Shown: one piece after another, positions 10,192-17,507 of the stretch
How positions within the stretch are numbered: the first letter of the stretch is position 1
Layout of the letters: each line of letters starts with the position of its first letter
Origin: an uncultured Phycisphaerales bacterium
Lineage (GTDB): Bacteria; Planctomycetota; Phycisphaerae; WQYP01
DNA: 32,492 bases
Direction of reading: 5' to 3'
Assembly: GCA_903868035.1 (NCBI GenBank)
Contig: CAIPTQ010000313.1
Span: 1-32,492 of the forward strand
Made by a program: the position numbers and the translations under genes
The notes under the pieces: generated by a model
Told to the model about the DNA's origin: nothing
Database searches by the model: none
The model's input: the letters and a program-made list of their open reading frames with translations, nothing else

Positions 10192-10734
10192 ATGGCCGTA
10201 TCCCACAGCGAAGCCGTTGCCCGTGCATGGGTTCTTGCCCAGCCAATTGTCGACGCCTTCATTTCGTCAGCGGTGCGGAATGGTGCCGACGCTCAGGACA
10301 TCCTTCAGGATGTCGCCGTCGCGCTCCTCGAGGGCCATTCCCTCCCGCCCACGGGCAAAGACTTCACGTCTTGGGCCATCGGCATTGCCCGGCATAAAAT
10401 CGCCGACCATTTCCGCCGAAAGAGCCGCCAGAAGTGGGCCATGGGAGACGAGGTGCTGCAGGGTATTGCCGATGCATTTGCCGCGCACGCCGACGTGTGG
10501 ACGGCAGAGGGCCACGCGCTTGAGCATTGCCTCAATCGCGTAAACGGAGACGCCAAAGATCTTCTCGATCTGCGTTATCGCGAAGGACACTCACCACAGG
10601 AAATCGCCCGCAGGCAAGGGCGTACTTCGGAAGCAATCCGCGCATCCCTGCTCCGCGTCCGCAGGGGACTGCGCGAGTGCATTGAACGGCGCCTTGGCCA
10701 GTCCCGAGGGCTGACCCCCACCGGAGGTGACTGA
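10192..10734 (+). CDS. ECF-type RNA polymerase sigma factor (planctomycete/verrucomicrobial family)
   Basis: 180 residues. The ATG at 10192 has AGG five bases upstream; a GTG six bases earlier would add only two residues. Region sigma-2 is at about 14-76, with DAQDILQDVAVALLE followed by FTSWAIGIARHKIADHFRR, the -10-recognition helix pattern. Region sigma-4 is at about 117-168, with LRYREGHSPQEIARRQGRTSEAIRA, a helix-turn-helix that would read the -35 element. There is no sigma-3, as expected of ECF factors. The stop overlaps the next start (TGATG at 10732-10736), so it is translationally coupled to the FecR-like anti-sigma gene. It lies divergent from the GH106 operon, and copies of a 14-base element lie before both, suggesting it switches on the carbohydrate cluster and itself. 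Confidence 0.9.
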   Translation: MAVSHSEAVARAWVLAQPIVDAFISSAVRNGADAQDILQDVAVALLEGHSLPPTGKDFTSWAIGIARHKIADHFRRKSRQKWAMGDEVLQGIADAFAAHADVWTAEGHALEHCLNRVNGDAKDLLDLRYREGHSPQEIARRQGRTSEAIRASLLRVRRGLRECIERRLGQSRGLTPTGGD

Positions 10735-12305
10735 TGGAGTGGGATCGCGTCATCAGTGATTACCTGGACGACGCTCTCGGGCCGGAGGAAGTCGCCACCT
10801 TATTCAAGTGGATCCACAGCCACCCGGAAAACGCCAAACGATTCGCCAGTGCGGCATTCCTGCACCGGAGCCTGCAGCACCGACTCTCGGCCATGCGGCT
10901 GTTGCAGGAGGACGGCGGACTCACGATGCCGAACAACCAGAATCCCCCGTCCAATCCGAGCCCCCTTGCACCCGCGTCGGCGGAGAACGCGCCAAACGCG
11001 CCGGCCGTTCGCGTGCGACTTCCTAAGTCCAGATATTCATCGACTCGGTGGCGCTTCTGGGGAATAGCCGCCGCGATCTTGCTGGTCGTCGGTCTGCTTT
11101 CTTTCCTGGTCTGGCCACGTAGTTCACCCGCGCGCTTTTTAGCCTCCCAAAATGCCAAATGGGCAGCCGGCACTACGACCCCCGAGCACGGCGACCGGTT
11201 CCCGAAAGGTGTGCTGGTTCTGGATTCAGGACTCATCCAAATCGGCTTCGACGACGGCAACCAATTGATCATCGAAGGCCCCGCCCGCTTTTCAATTACG
11301 GACGCACACACCATCACGCTGGACCAAGGCACCCTGACGGCCATCGTCACACCAGCGGGCCGTGGCTTGAGCGTCTCCACCCCCGCCGCACGGATCATCG
11401 ACCTGGGCACCGAGTTCGGCGTGCGGGCCTCCGCGACCGCCATCCACGTCACTGTTTTCAAGGGAAAGGTGCGCGTGGAAGGAAGCGGTGCCGGAATCCC
11501 CCCCACGGAACTCTCTGCCGGAAGCGCGGTCGAAGTTTCCACGGCGGGAATTAGTCCCGCCCTATTCGAGGCAAGCGCGTTCAAACGCGTAATGGCGGCC
11601 GATGTCCGCACACTCGACTTGGTCGACTTGCTCGCCGGGGGCGACGGGACGGGTTCCGCATCGGGCGTCGGCATTGACGCTGCCACCGGCCGTACCCACG
11701 AAACAAAGGCCGTTGCGATTCGGCTGGGAGACCACCGATACGTCCCTGTGACAGACCACCGCATCCTCGACGGCTGCTTTATCCCCGGCGGCAACATGCC
11801 GGTGGACTCGGCAGGGCACCTTTTCACATTCCCCGCCACCACCCTCGTTAGCTACGGACTGATCTGGGCCGGCCCGGACAGCCCTTGGGAAGGAGAACAA
11901 CCCATCGCCACCACGTTGCCCCAGGATGCCGCAACACCCACTTCGCGCGTACTCGTCATGCACAGCAACAATGGTTTCACCGTGAATCTCGATGCTATCC
12001 GTGCGCTGCACCCGTCCACGGCGATTACCGGCTTTCGCGCTCGCGTCGGCAACAGTTACCGCCCCGCGGGGCCGGATGCCAGCCCGGCCAAGCCCCTCGC
12101 CTCCATTCACGTGATCGTCGACGGCAACGCCCGGTTCGAGAAACTTGCCTTCGCAAACGTCGACGCGCCCATCGATATCAACTGCGATCTCTCCGACAAG
12201 GACCGATTCCTGACGCTTAGCACCACCGACGGAGGCGACGGCAACGTCTGTGACTGGGTCCTCTGGACGCATCCTGAGTTTATGATCGAATACCGCGGTC
12301 AATAG
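10734..12305 (+). CDS. FecR-like transmembrane anti-sigma protein with C-terminal NPCBM-like domain
   Basis: 523 residues; its ATG overlaps the sigma stop and GGAGG lies eight to twelve bases upstream. Residues 1-60 form a helical cytosolic segment (YLDDALGPEEVATLFKWI...) of the kind that binds ECF sigma factors in this lineage. A Pro/Asn-rich linker leads to one membrane helix (about 108-127). Outside lies a FecR domain (about 153-250: FPKGVLVLDSGLIQIGF, ARIIDLGTEFGVRAS, VTVFKGKVRVEG). The C-terminal region (about 340-520) ends in a beta-sandwich-like pattern, FRARVGN, ASIHVIVDGNARFEKLAF, TLSTTDGGDGNVCDW, that resembles NPCBM carbohydrate-binding modules. That last match is by eye and less certain. 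The layout suggests a receptor that senses a glycan directly and releases the sigma factor. Confidence 0.85.
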   Translation: MEWDRVISDYLDDALGPEEVATLFKWIHSHPENAKRFASAAFLHRSLQHRLSAMRLLQEDGGLTMPNNQNPPSNPSPLAPASAENAPNAPAVRVRLPKSRYSSTRWRFWGIAAAILLVVGLLSFLVWPRSSPARFLASQNAKWAAGTTTPEHGDRFPKGVLVLDSGLIQIGFDDGNQLIIEGPARFSITDAHTITLDQGTLTAIVTPAGRGLSVSTPAARIIDLGTEFGVRASATAIHVTVFKGKVRVEGSGAGIPPTELSAGSAVEVSTAGISPALFEASAFKRVMAADVRTLDLVDLLAGGDGTGSASGVGIDAATGRTHETKAVAIRLGDHRYVPVTDHRILDGCFIPGGNMPVDSAGHLFTFPATTLVSYGLIWAGPDSPWEGEQPIATTLPQDAATPTSRVLVMHSNNGFTVNLDAIRALHPSTAITGFRARVGNSYRPAGPDASPAKPLASIHVIVDGNARFEKLAFANVDAPIDINCDLSDKDRFLTLSTTDGGDGNVCDWVLWTHPEFMIEYRGQ

Positions 12306-12399
12306 CAGCCAGCCCCTCAACCAGGCCCTTGATGTGCAACCTTGTTACTCGTGCCTGAATCATCCCGCTACGAGTTTGTCCGCACAGCAGCGTTACTTG

Positions 12400-12413
12400 G
12401 CGTGACGGACAAT
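12400..12413 (+). promoter_or_regulatory. Shared 14-base element, copy C (GCGTGACGGACAAT)
   Basis: One mismatch from copies A and B. It starts 95 bases past the fecR stop and points toward the second GH2 gene, 532 bases away. It is followed by CTTATCATATTG, a possible -10 region. If the element is a sigma-dependent promoter, this copy would make a long leader or an untranslated RNA across 12430-12944. Confidence 0.4.
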
Positions 12414-12547
12414 CTTATCATATTGAACAGGTGACGATGTATCTTAATTTTGTCTGTTTTGCGCCTTGACGTTGGGGAGTACCTCACAGTGCGAAGTAGC
12501 GCATCATCCCACGAACATTTCGCAAACCTAACATTTACCTTCTTTTT

Positions 12548-12572
12548 TGTACAGAAGTGTACACAAAAATGT
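12548..12572 (+). promoter_or_regulatory. TGTACA operator-like cluster, upstream copy
   Basis: Two TGTACA palindromes separated by GAAG; the second continues into ACAAAAATGT. The 15 bases TGTACACAAAAATGT (12558-12572) recur with one change at 12834-12848. A further GGTACACAC follows at 12577. This may be a regulator binding site for the second GH2 gene. Confidence 0.35.
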
Positions 12573-12693
12573 CGTCGGTACACACTTTCTGGATACTTCT
12601 GGATTCCGCTGGAGTTCCCTTTACATACGCAAAAACCCCTGTAAAATAAGCCTGTTTGAGTTTCCCTGGCTCATTTTGCGTGAGCTTTGGATC

Positions 12694-12750
12694 GGGCGCC
12701 AGAGGCCGATCACACCCGTAAGGTCGTAGGTTCGAGTCCTACAACGCCCA
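12694..12750 (+). pseudogene. Decayed tRNA-like fragment
   Basis: The 3' half of a tRNA is clear: a perfect T arm (GTAGG, loop TTCGAGT, CCTAC at 12726-12742), preceded by a variable-loop-like AGGTC and followed by AACGCCC and discriminator A. GGGCG at 12694-12698 can pair with CGCCC at 12745-12749. The element is only 57 bases. The D arm is missing, the anticodon stem does not pair and no T33 can be placed with confidence, so no amino acid can be assigned. It is a relic or an integration scar, not a working tRNA. Confidence 0.45.
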
Positions 12751-12833
12751 GTATCCCAAGCCATTGCAAATAAAAGACTTACAGCGAATCCCATGGGCGG
12801 GGTCGCGGCCAGGGACTGGCCACTTTTCTGCAC

Positions 12834-12848
12834 TGTACAGAAAAATGT
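12834..12848 (+). promoter_or_regulatory. TGTACAGAAAAATGT, downstream copy
   Basis: This matches 14 of 15 bases of 12558-12572 and lies about 97 bases before the second GH2 start codon, a distance suited to an operator. It is followed directly by GTGTATAAGGCTTAATAT. Confidence 0.35.
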
Positions 12849-12944
12849 GTGTATAAGGCTTAATATCGGTATTATTCGGCGGTCCATTCCGTGCTTCGTT
12901 ATTCATACTGATCCACATCCCGTACTCGTTAGTAGGAGCATCCA

Positions 12945-15893
12945 ATGAAGAAGGTTTTCGCCGCACCGCTGCTTTTGGCCGCCCTGTCCGCCCTGCCCGC
13001 CCAGGCCGTTCCGGTCCCCGTCGCGGGCAACGTTCCCGTGTCGCTGAATCGCCTGCGCGTCAACAACCCGGCGGTGCTGCCCATGACGGGCACGTGGCGT
13101 TTTCTTCTGGATCACGGCAACAGCCCCAGCGTCAACGGCGCGCTGCCGGAGTCGGCCACGGCGACGATACCCGCCTTCGCCCTGGCCGAAACGAGCGATG
13201 CGACGTGGAAGGACATTCCGGTGCCGTCGAACTGGGAAATCGAGGGGTTCTCGCGACCGACGTTTCAGAACCCGAACAACGACATCGGGCTGTACCGCCG
13301 GTCCCTGGACGTGCCCGCGGAGTTTACCGGCAAGCGCGTCCTGTGGCATTTCGACGGCTCCTACGACGGCACCGAGGTGTTTGTCAACGGGCAGCGCGCC
13401 GGCTACCACGAGAGCGGTTTTACGGCCTTTGACATGGACGTGACCAAATATCTGCAGCCGGGGAAGAAGAATTTTTTTGCCGTGCGGGTCTACAAAATGA
13501 CGCCGACGAGCGTACTGGACAAGGGTGATTTCTGGGCGCTGGGGGGCATCTATCGGGAGAATTACCTCGTCGCCCTGCCGTCATTGCACGTGGCGGACAT
13601 CACGGTGGTGACCGACCTGGACGCCGCGTACAAAAATGCCACGCTCAAATCCACGGTGCGCGTGGCGGGAAGCGCGGGGGCGGCGTTCACGCTCAGCGGG
13701 GAGCTTTACGGGCTGGATGGCGTGAAGGCCGCCGTCCCGGCGATGAGCCAGAGCGGGGAGATTGGCGCCGACGGCAGCGCCACCGTGACCCTCACCGCAC
13801 CGGTCACCGCGCCCAAGCTCTGGTCGGCCGAGAAACCCAACCTGTATTACATCCTGTTGCACGTCACCGGCCCGAACAATGCCGCGGAGACGGTGCAGGA
13901 GCGGTTCGGCTTCAAGAAGGTGGAAGTCAAGAACGGCGTGGTGCTGTGGAACGGGGCGGTGATCAAATGCACGGGCACGTGCCGGCATGAGGAATTCTCG
14001 CCCTACGGCCACGCGCTGACGGAAGAGGCCTGGCAGACGGATGTAAAACTGCTCAAGGGGGCCAACACCAACGCCATCCGCACCAGCCATTACAACCATG
14101 CGCAGCGGTTCCTGGAACTCTGCGACGAGGCGGGGTTCTACGTGCTCGACGAGGTTCCATTTTGCTGGGTCAGTGGCGAACTGGGCGACGTCACGCGGCA
14201 GTGGGCGTACCTCCAGCGCTCCAAGGAAACGCTGGAACGGGACAAAAACCGCGCTTGCGTTTTGGCCTGGAGCATGGGGAACGAAAACGGCTACGGCGCC
14301 AACGCCCAGGCCGCCCTGGATTACATGAAGTCCCATGACGCCACGCACCTGGCGTTCATCTCGGGGCAGGGGGGCAACGCGCGCGGCGCGGATTTTGAGG
14401 ACAGCCACTATCCCTCGCTGGACAAGATGCGCCAGATCTCCGCCAGCCCCAACCGCCAGCGCCTGCCGGCGATCATCACGGAACAGCCGCACATCTTCTG
14501 CATCAAGGGGGTGATGGACTATGACTACGGGAACCAGGATTTCTGGGGGCGGGGACTGGCCAACAATTGGGACATCATCTGGAAGAACGACTCCATGGTC
14601 GGATCGTTCATCTGGGAGTGGCAGGATCAGGGCATGGCGGACAAATTCATGGACGACCGCCGGGGCGTCGATGCGGCGACGGGCCTGCGCAACAACAACT
14701 ACAAGGGGGTGGTGAGCGCCACGCGGGAAGTCAAGCCGGAATACTACAACGTCAAGATGGTCTACAGCCCGGTGGTCACGGAGGCCAGGCAGATCACGCC
14801 GGCGGGCGGGAAAGCCGTGGTGCCGGTGCAGAATCGCTACTCGTTTACGGACCTGGGGGAGCTGGCGTGCAAGTGGCAGGCGTTCGCCGGGGCCCGGGAA
14901 TTGGCCCACGGGGACGCGCAGGTGGCCTGTCCGCCGCGGAGCGCCGCCCAGGCCACCTTCCCCGCGACCGCCGGCATGGACACCCTGCGGCTGGAATTCA
15001 TCCACCCCGACGGCCGCAGCGTGTATTCGGCCAACCTGCGCACGCCGGACTATCAGCCCCCACAGGCCCCGGCGGCGCTCAAGGGGCAGAACGCGCCCCA
15101 ATTGACGCAAACCGCCGATGAAATCGCCATCACCGGCGCCAGTACGCTCAGGTTCGACCGGAAAACCGGGCAGATCAAGTCCTGGACCGCCGGGCAGGAA
15201 ACCCTGCTCATCGGGGGCCCGATCCTCAACCTCGGCGAGGAACTGGTGCCCGGGCAGGGCGTGCGCGGGCGGGTGACGGCGCTGCAAAGCCCCAAGCCTC
15301 CGGAGCTGCGCAATGTCGTGATGTCCGCCAACATGAACGGGGCGACGGCGCATGTCGCGGCGACGGCGGACGTCTACCTCACCAATTCCCCGGAACTCAA
15401 GGGCCAGCTCACCTATTCCTTCGATATCGCCGCCGACGCGCAAGCCGATTTCACCTGGAAGCTGGCGTGGAAGGCCGCCGACGCGACGGCCTACGAGGCC
15501 GGCATCAAGTTCCTCCTGCCGGCGGGCATGAATCGCCTGGCCTGGAGCAGCGAAAACCAATGGACGGATTATCCCGCCGACCATATCGGCAATACCTTCG
15601 GCACGACCACCAGCAAGGATATCTCCTTCCGCTCCAGCAAACGCGATATCCACTGGGTGGCCCTCTCGGGCGCCGGCAATGACAGCCTCGTGGCCCTGAG
15701 CACCGGCGACCCCAAACAACCCATCCACGCCCGCGGCCTGGCCGCGACCGACGGCACGCTGCTGTTCCTGACGTCCGCCATCGCCATACCCTCCGACTTC
15801 AGCAGCAACCTCTTCCCCGGCTACGACATCCGCCTGACCCAGGCCGCGCCGCTGGGCAGCGCCTTCCGCCTGCGGCTGGGGGCCAAGCCGTGA
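12945..15893 (+). CDS. GH2 beta-galactosidase-like enzyme, secreted, complete active site
   Basis: 982 residues starting at an ATG six bases after AGGAG. The signal peptide ends in PAQA. The layout follows the large LacZ/EbgA-type beta-galactosidases: jelly roll (about 45-215, VPSNWEIEGF and LWHFDGSYDGTEVFVNGQRAGYHESG), Ig-like domain (about 215-325), TIM barrel (about 330-625), a further Ig-like domain (about 630-720) and a C-terminal beta-galactosidase small-chain-like domain (about 735-980). The acid/base Glu447 lies in AWSMGNENGYG and the nucleophile Glu513 in IITEQPH. Both are intact, unlike the GH2 enzyme at 611-3184. It is separated from the sigma/FecR pair by a long leader with repeated motifs, so it may be a further target of the same control. 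The exact glycosidic substrate is not readable from sequence. Confidence 0.9.
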   Translation: MKKVFAAPLLLAALSALPAQAVPVPVAGNVPVSLNRLRVNNPAVLPMTGTWRFLLDHGNSPSVNGALPESATATIPAFALAETSDATWKDIPVPSNWEIEGFSRPTFQNPNNDIGLYRRSLDVPAEFTGKRVLWHFDGSYDGTEVFVNGQRAGYHESGFTAFDMDVTKYLQPGKKNFFAVRVYKMTPTSVLDKGDFWALGGIYRENYLVALPSLHVADITVVTDLDAAYKNATLKSTVRVAGSAGAAFTLSGELYGLDGVKAAVPAMSQSGEIGADGSATVTLTAPVTAPKLWSAEKPNLYYILLHVTGPNNAAETVQERFGFKKVEVKNGVVLWNGAVIKCTGTCRHEEFSPYGHALTEEAWQTDVKLLKGANTNAIRTSHYNHAQRFLELCDEAGFYVLDEVPFCWVSGELGDVTRQWAYLQRSKETLERDKNRACVLAWSMGNENGYGANAQAALDYMKSHDATHLAFISGQGGNARGADFEDSHYPSLDKMRQISASPNRQRLPAIITEQPHIFCIKGVMDYDYGNQDFWGRGLANNWDIIWKNDSMVGSFIWEWQDQGMADKFMDDRRGVDAATGLRNNNYKGVVSATREVKPEYYNVKMVYSPVVTEARQITPAGGKAVVPVQNRYSFTDLGELACKWQAFAGARELAHGDAQVACPPRSAAQATFPATAGMDTLRLEFIHPDGRSVYSANLRTPDYQPPQAPAALKGQNAPQLTQTADEIAITGASTLRFDRKTGQIKSWTAGQETLLIGGPILNLGEELVPGQGVRGRVTALQSPKPPELRNVVMSANMNGATAHVAATADVYLTNSPELKGQLTYSFDIAADAQADFTWKLAWKAADATAYEAGIKFLLPAGMNRLAWSSENQWTDYPADHIGNTFGTTTSKDISFRSSKRDIHWVALSGAGNDSLVALSTGDPKQPIHARGLAATDGTLLFLTSAIAIPSDFSSNLFPGYDIRLTQAAPLGSAFRLRLGAKP

Positions 15894-16032
15894 GCCGGGG
15901 CGGATTACCTGTATTTTCCGGATAGTCCAATCAATTTCACCGTTTTGTCCAAAATCATGACTACTATTCGCGCGTCACTTGCCGACAAAATTTTGCATTG
16001 CGAAAATTTGTGCGCCCCTATTACCAATCGCC

Positions 16033-16061
16033 TTTCACTCTTTCCCCCAACCCATTATACT
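16033..16061 (+). promoter_or_regulatory. Possible promoter of the rpsF-ssb-rplI group
   Basis: TATACT at 16056-16061 is a good -10 hexamer; TTTCAC at 16033-16038 with a 17-base spacer is a weak -35. It stands 91 bases before the rpsF start, in the 258-base gap after the GH2 gene, which contains no gene. Confidence 0.35.
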
Positions 16062-16151
16062 CCTCCCCTTTCCCCCCTCGGTCGGTGGTGAAACCCATGG
16101 CCGCGCCTGTCGCGCGGCTCGCCGCCTTAGGCCGATTTTTCGGAGTGCCGC

Positions 16152-16634
16152 ATGGCCTCTCACGTCCGTCAGTACGAAGCGTTGTTTCTGCTCAATCCCT
16201 CTTATGCCACCGGCTCCTGGGAGACGGCCAAGCAGGAGGTGGAGCACATTTTGCATCGCGCCAATGCCGAGATTCTGCATGTCCGCAAGTGGGACGAGCG
16301 GCGGCTGGCGTATGAAATCGGGGGCCAGAAGCGCGGGGTGTACGTGCTGGCGTTCTTCAAGGCGGAGGGGCCGAAGGTCGCCGGCATCGAACGCGACGTG
16401 CAGTTGTCCGAGAACATTCTCCGCTGCATCGTCCTGAAGGCGGAGCATTTGGCGCTCAAGGATGTCGAAGCCATGCAGCCCCAGCAGCCGGTGGCCGACG
16501 AGCATGACACACGGACCTTCCGGCGCGGCGGCCCGGGCGGGCCGGGCGACCGGGGCCCGCGCGATCGCGCCCCGGCGGCGGCGGCCGTCGTCATTGAGGA
16601 AGTGCCGGATGAAGCGATCATCGACAAGATTTAA
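16152..16634 (+). CDS. rpsF: 30S ribosomal protein S6
   Basis: 160 residues. Residues 1-100 match bacterial S6: YEALFLLNPS at the first strand, WETAKQEVEHILHRANAEILHVRKWDERRLAYEIGGQKRGVYVLAFFKAEG across the central sheet, and ERDVQLSENILRCIVLKAEH. S6 binds 16S rRNA together with S18 on the platform of the small subunit. The protein is longer than the usual 95-135 residues because of a Gly/Pro/Arg/Asp-rich tail (about 120-145) ending in the acidic stretch EEVPDEAIIDKI. A GGAG-type site lies about seven bases before the ATG. It is followed by ssb, as is common, but no rpsR is found nearby. Confidence 0.96.
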   Translation: MASHVRQYEALFLLNPSYATGSWETAKQEVEHILHRANAEILHVRKWDERRLAYEIGGQKRGVYVLAFFKAEGPKVAGIERDVQLSENILRCIVLKAEHLALKDVEAMQPQQPVADEHDTRTFRRGGPGGPGDRGPRDRAPAAAAVVIEEVPDEAIIDKI

Positions 16635-16688
16635 CCGCGGCCCCGGCATGGGGCCGGGATGCCGCCTGTTTGGAGCATACTCTCTCCC

Positions 16689-16700
16689 GTTATCACGTGA
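16689..16700. promoter_or_regulatory. Perfect 12-base palindrome before ssb
   Basis: TATCACGTGATA is a perfect palindrome in the 120-base rpsF-ssb gap, 55 bases before the ssb ATG. A further TTATCACG half-match follows at about 16723. It could bind a dimeric regulator controlling ssb separately from rpsF. A short GC hairpin (16638-16656) lies just after rpsF. Confidence 0.3.
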
Positions 16701-16754
16701 TATCTGCTGGCGACCTTCGTTTATCACGCCGGCTTTGCTTACAAGGAGATCGTT

Positions 16755-17330
16755 ATGGCCAACCTCAACAAAGTGTTTCTGATGGGCAACATCACGCGCG
16801 ACATCACCGTGACTTACCTACCCGCGAGCCAGACGCCGGTGTGCGATTTCGGCATCGCCGTCAATCGTGTCTGGACCGGCCAGGATGGCATCAAAAAAGA
16901 GGAAGTCACCTTTGTGGATTGCACCGCCTTCGGCAAGCAGGCGGAAACCCTCGGCAAGTATAAGAAGAAGGGCGATCCACTCTTCATTGAAGGCCGCCTG
17001 AAACTCGATCAATGGCAGGCCGAGGACGGCGCCAAGCGGTCCAAGTTGAAACTCATCGTCGAAAACATCCAGTTCCTCAACCGCGCCCAGCCCGGCGGCT
17101 ACGGCGGCGGCGCGCCGGCAGCCGATCCCGGCGAGTATGCCGGCGAACCGCAGGCCGCCCCCGCGCCGCGGCCGCAGTATAATCGTCCGCCCGCCGGTCG
17201 GCCCGTGGCCCAGCCGCGCCCCGCGCCGGCGGCCCCACAGCAACCGGCCCCGAATTACGACGCCGGCGACGTGCCGAGCGTTCCGGCGGACGAAGCTCCG
17301 CAAATCAGTTCGGAGGATATTCCGTTCTGA
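16755..17330 (+). CDS. ssb: Single-stranded DNA-binding protein
   Basis: 191 residues. AAGGAG precedes the ATG by seven bases. The N-terminal 110 residues are the OB fold of bacterial SSB: MANLNKVFLMGNITRD, then CDFGIAVNRVW, VTFVDCTAFGKQAETLGKYKKKGDPLFIEGRLKLDQW, and LIVENIQFL. A long Pro/Ala/Gly/Gln-rich linker (about 113-175) leads to the acidic tip ISSEDIPF, which recruits replication and repair partners. SSB coats single-stranded DNA as a tetramer during replication, recombination and repair. Position between rpsF and rplI is typical of bacterial chromosomes and supports a housekeeping role. Confidence 0.97.
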   Translation: MANLNKVFLMGNITRDITVTYLPASQTPVCDFGIAVNRVWTGQDGIKKEEVTFVDCTAFGKQAETLGKYKKKGDPLFIEGRLKLDQWQAEDGAKRSKLKLIVENIQFLNRAQPGGYGGGAPAADPGEYAGEPQAAPAPRPQYNRPPAGRPVAQPRPAPAAPQQPAPNYDAGDVPSVPADEAPQISSEDIPF

Positions 17331-17333
17331 CGA

Positions 17334-17396
17334 GTGGTCAGTAAATAGTGGTCAGTGGTCAGAGAAATACTGACCACTGGCCACTGGCCACTGACC
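17334..17396. repeat. GTGGTCAGT direct/inverted repeat with strong hairpin
   Basis: GTGGTCAGT-type units recur at 17334, 17348 and 17354, followed by their reverse-complement relatives (ACTGACCACTGGCCACTGG...). Positions 17348-17362 pair with 17370-17384 over 15 bases with one wobble, around a seven-base loop. It sits between ssb and rplI where rpsR is often found. It could act as an attenuator or be a dispersed repeat; there is no T tract for a standard terminator. Confidence 0.6.
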
Positions 17397-17507
17397 CCTG
17401 TTCCCGCCCCTTTTCGTGCGAACGCATGGCCAGGCACGCCTGACACCCATCGCCATGCCGGACACATCAGGGCTTTTTTCCCCCGCGGCGTGCCTGAAAG
17501 GTTCCCC

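Larger units (their letters stand above)
12306..12944. other. Non-coding stretch between fecR and the second GH2 gene
   Basis: 639 bases without a convincing gene and more AT-rich than its surroundings. It contains copy C of the 14-base element (12400), a cluster of TGTACA motifs (12548-12572), a decayed tRNA-like fragment (12694-12750) and another TGTACAGAAAAATGT (12834). AGGAG just before 12945 serves the next gene. No clear terminator follows fecR. Confidence 0.7.

Noticed and set aside
12694..12750. A functional tRNA gene
   Set aside because: The D arm is absent, the anticodon stem does not pair and the total length is only 57 bases, so I list it as a relic.
12621..12887. Minus-strand small frame containing RTRTYDLTGVI
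   Set aside because: This string is the antisense reading of the tRNA-like T arm and loop, a well-known source of spurious proteins.
13581..15728. A 715-codon open frame antisense to the second GH2 gene
   Set aside because: The plus strand encodes a full GH2 enzyme with signal peptide and catalytic residues. High GC at third positions leaves long open antisense frames. The antisense product has no recognisable domain.
17355..17507. An N-terminal extension of L9 starting at 17355
   Set aside because: The extension reads through the GTGGTCAGT repeat, has no L9 homology, and the conserved L9 start is at 17508.
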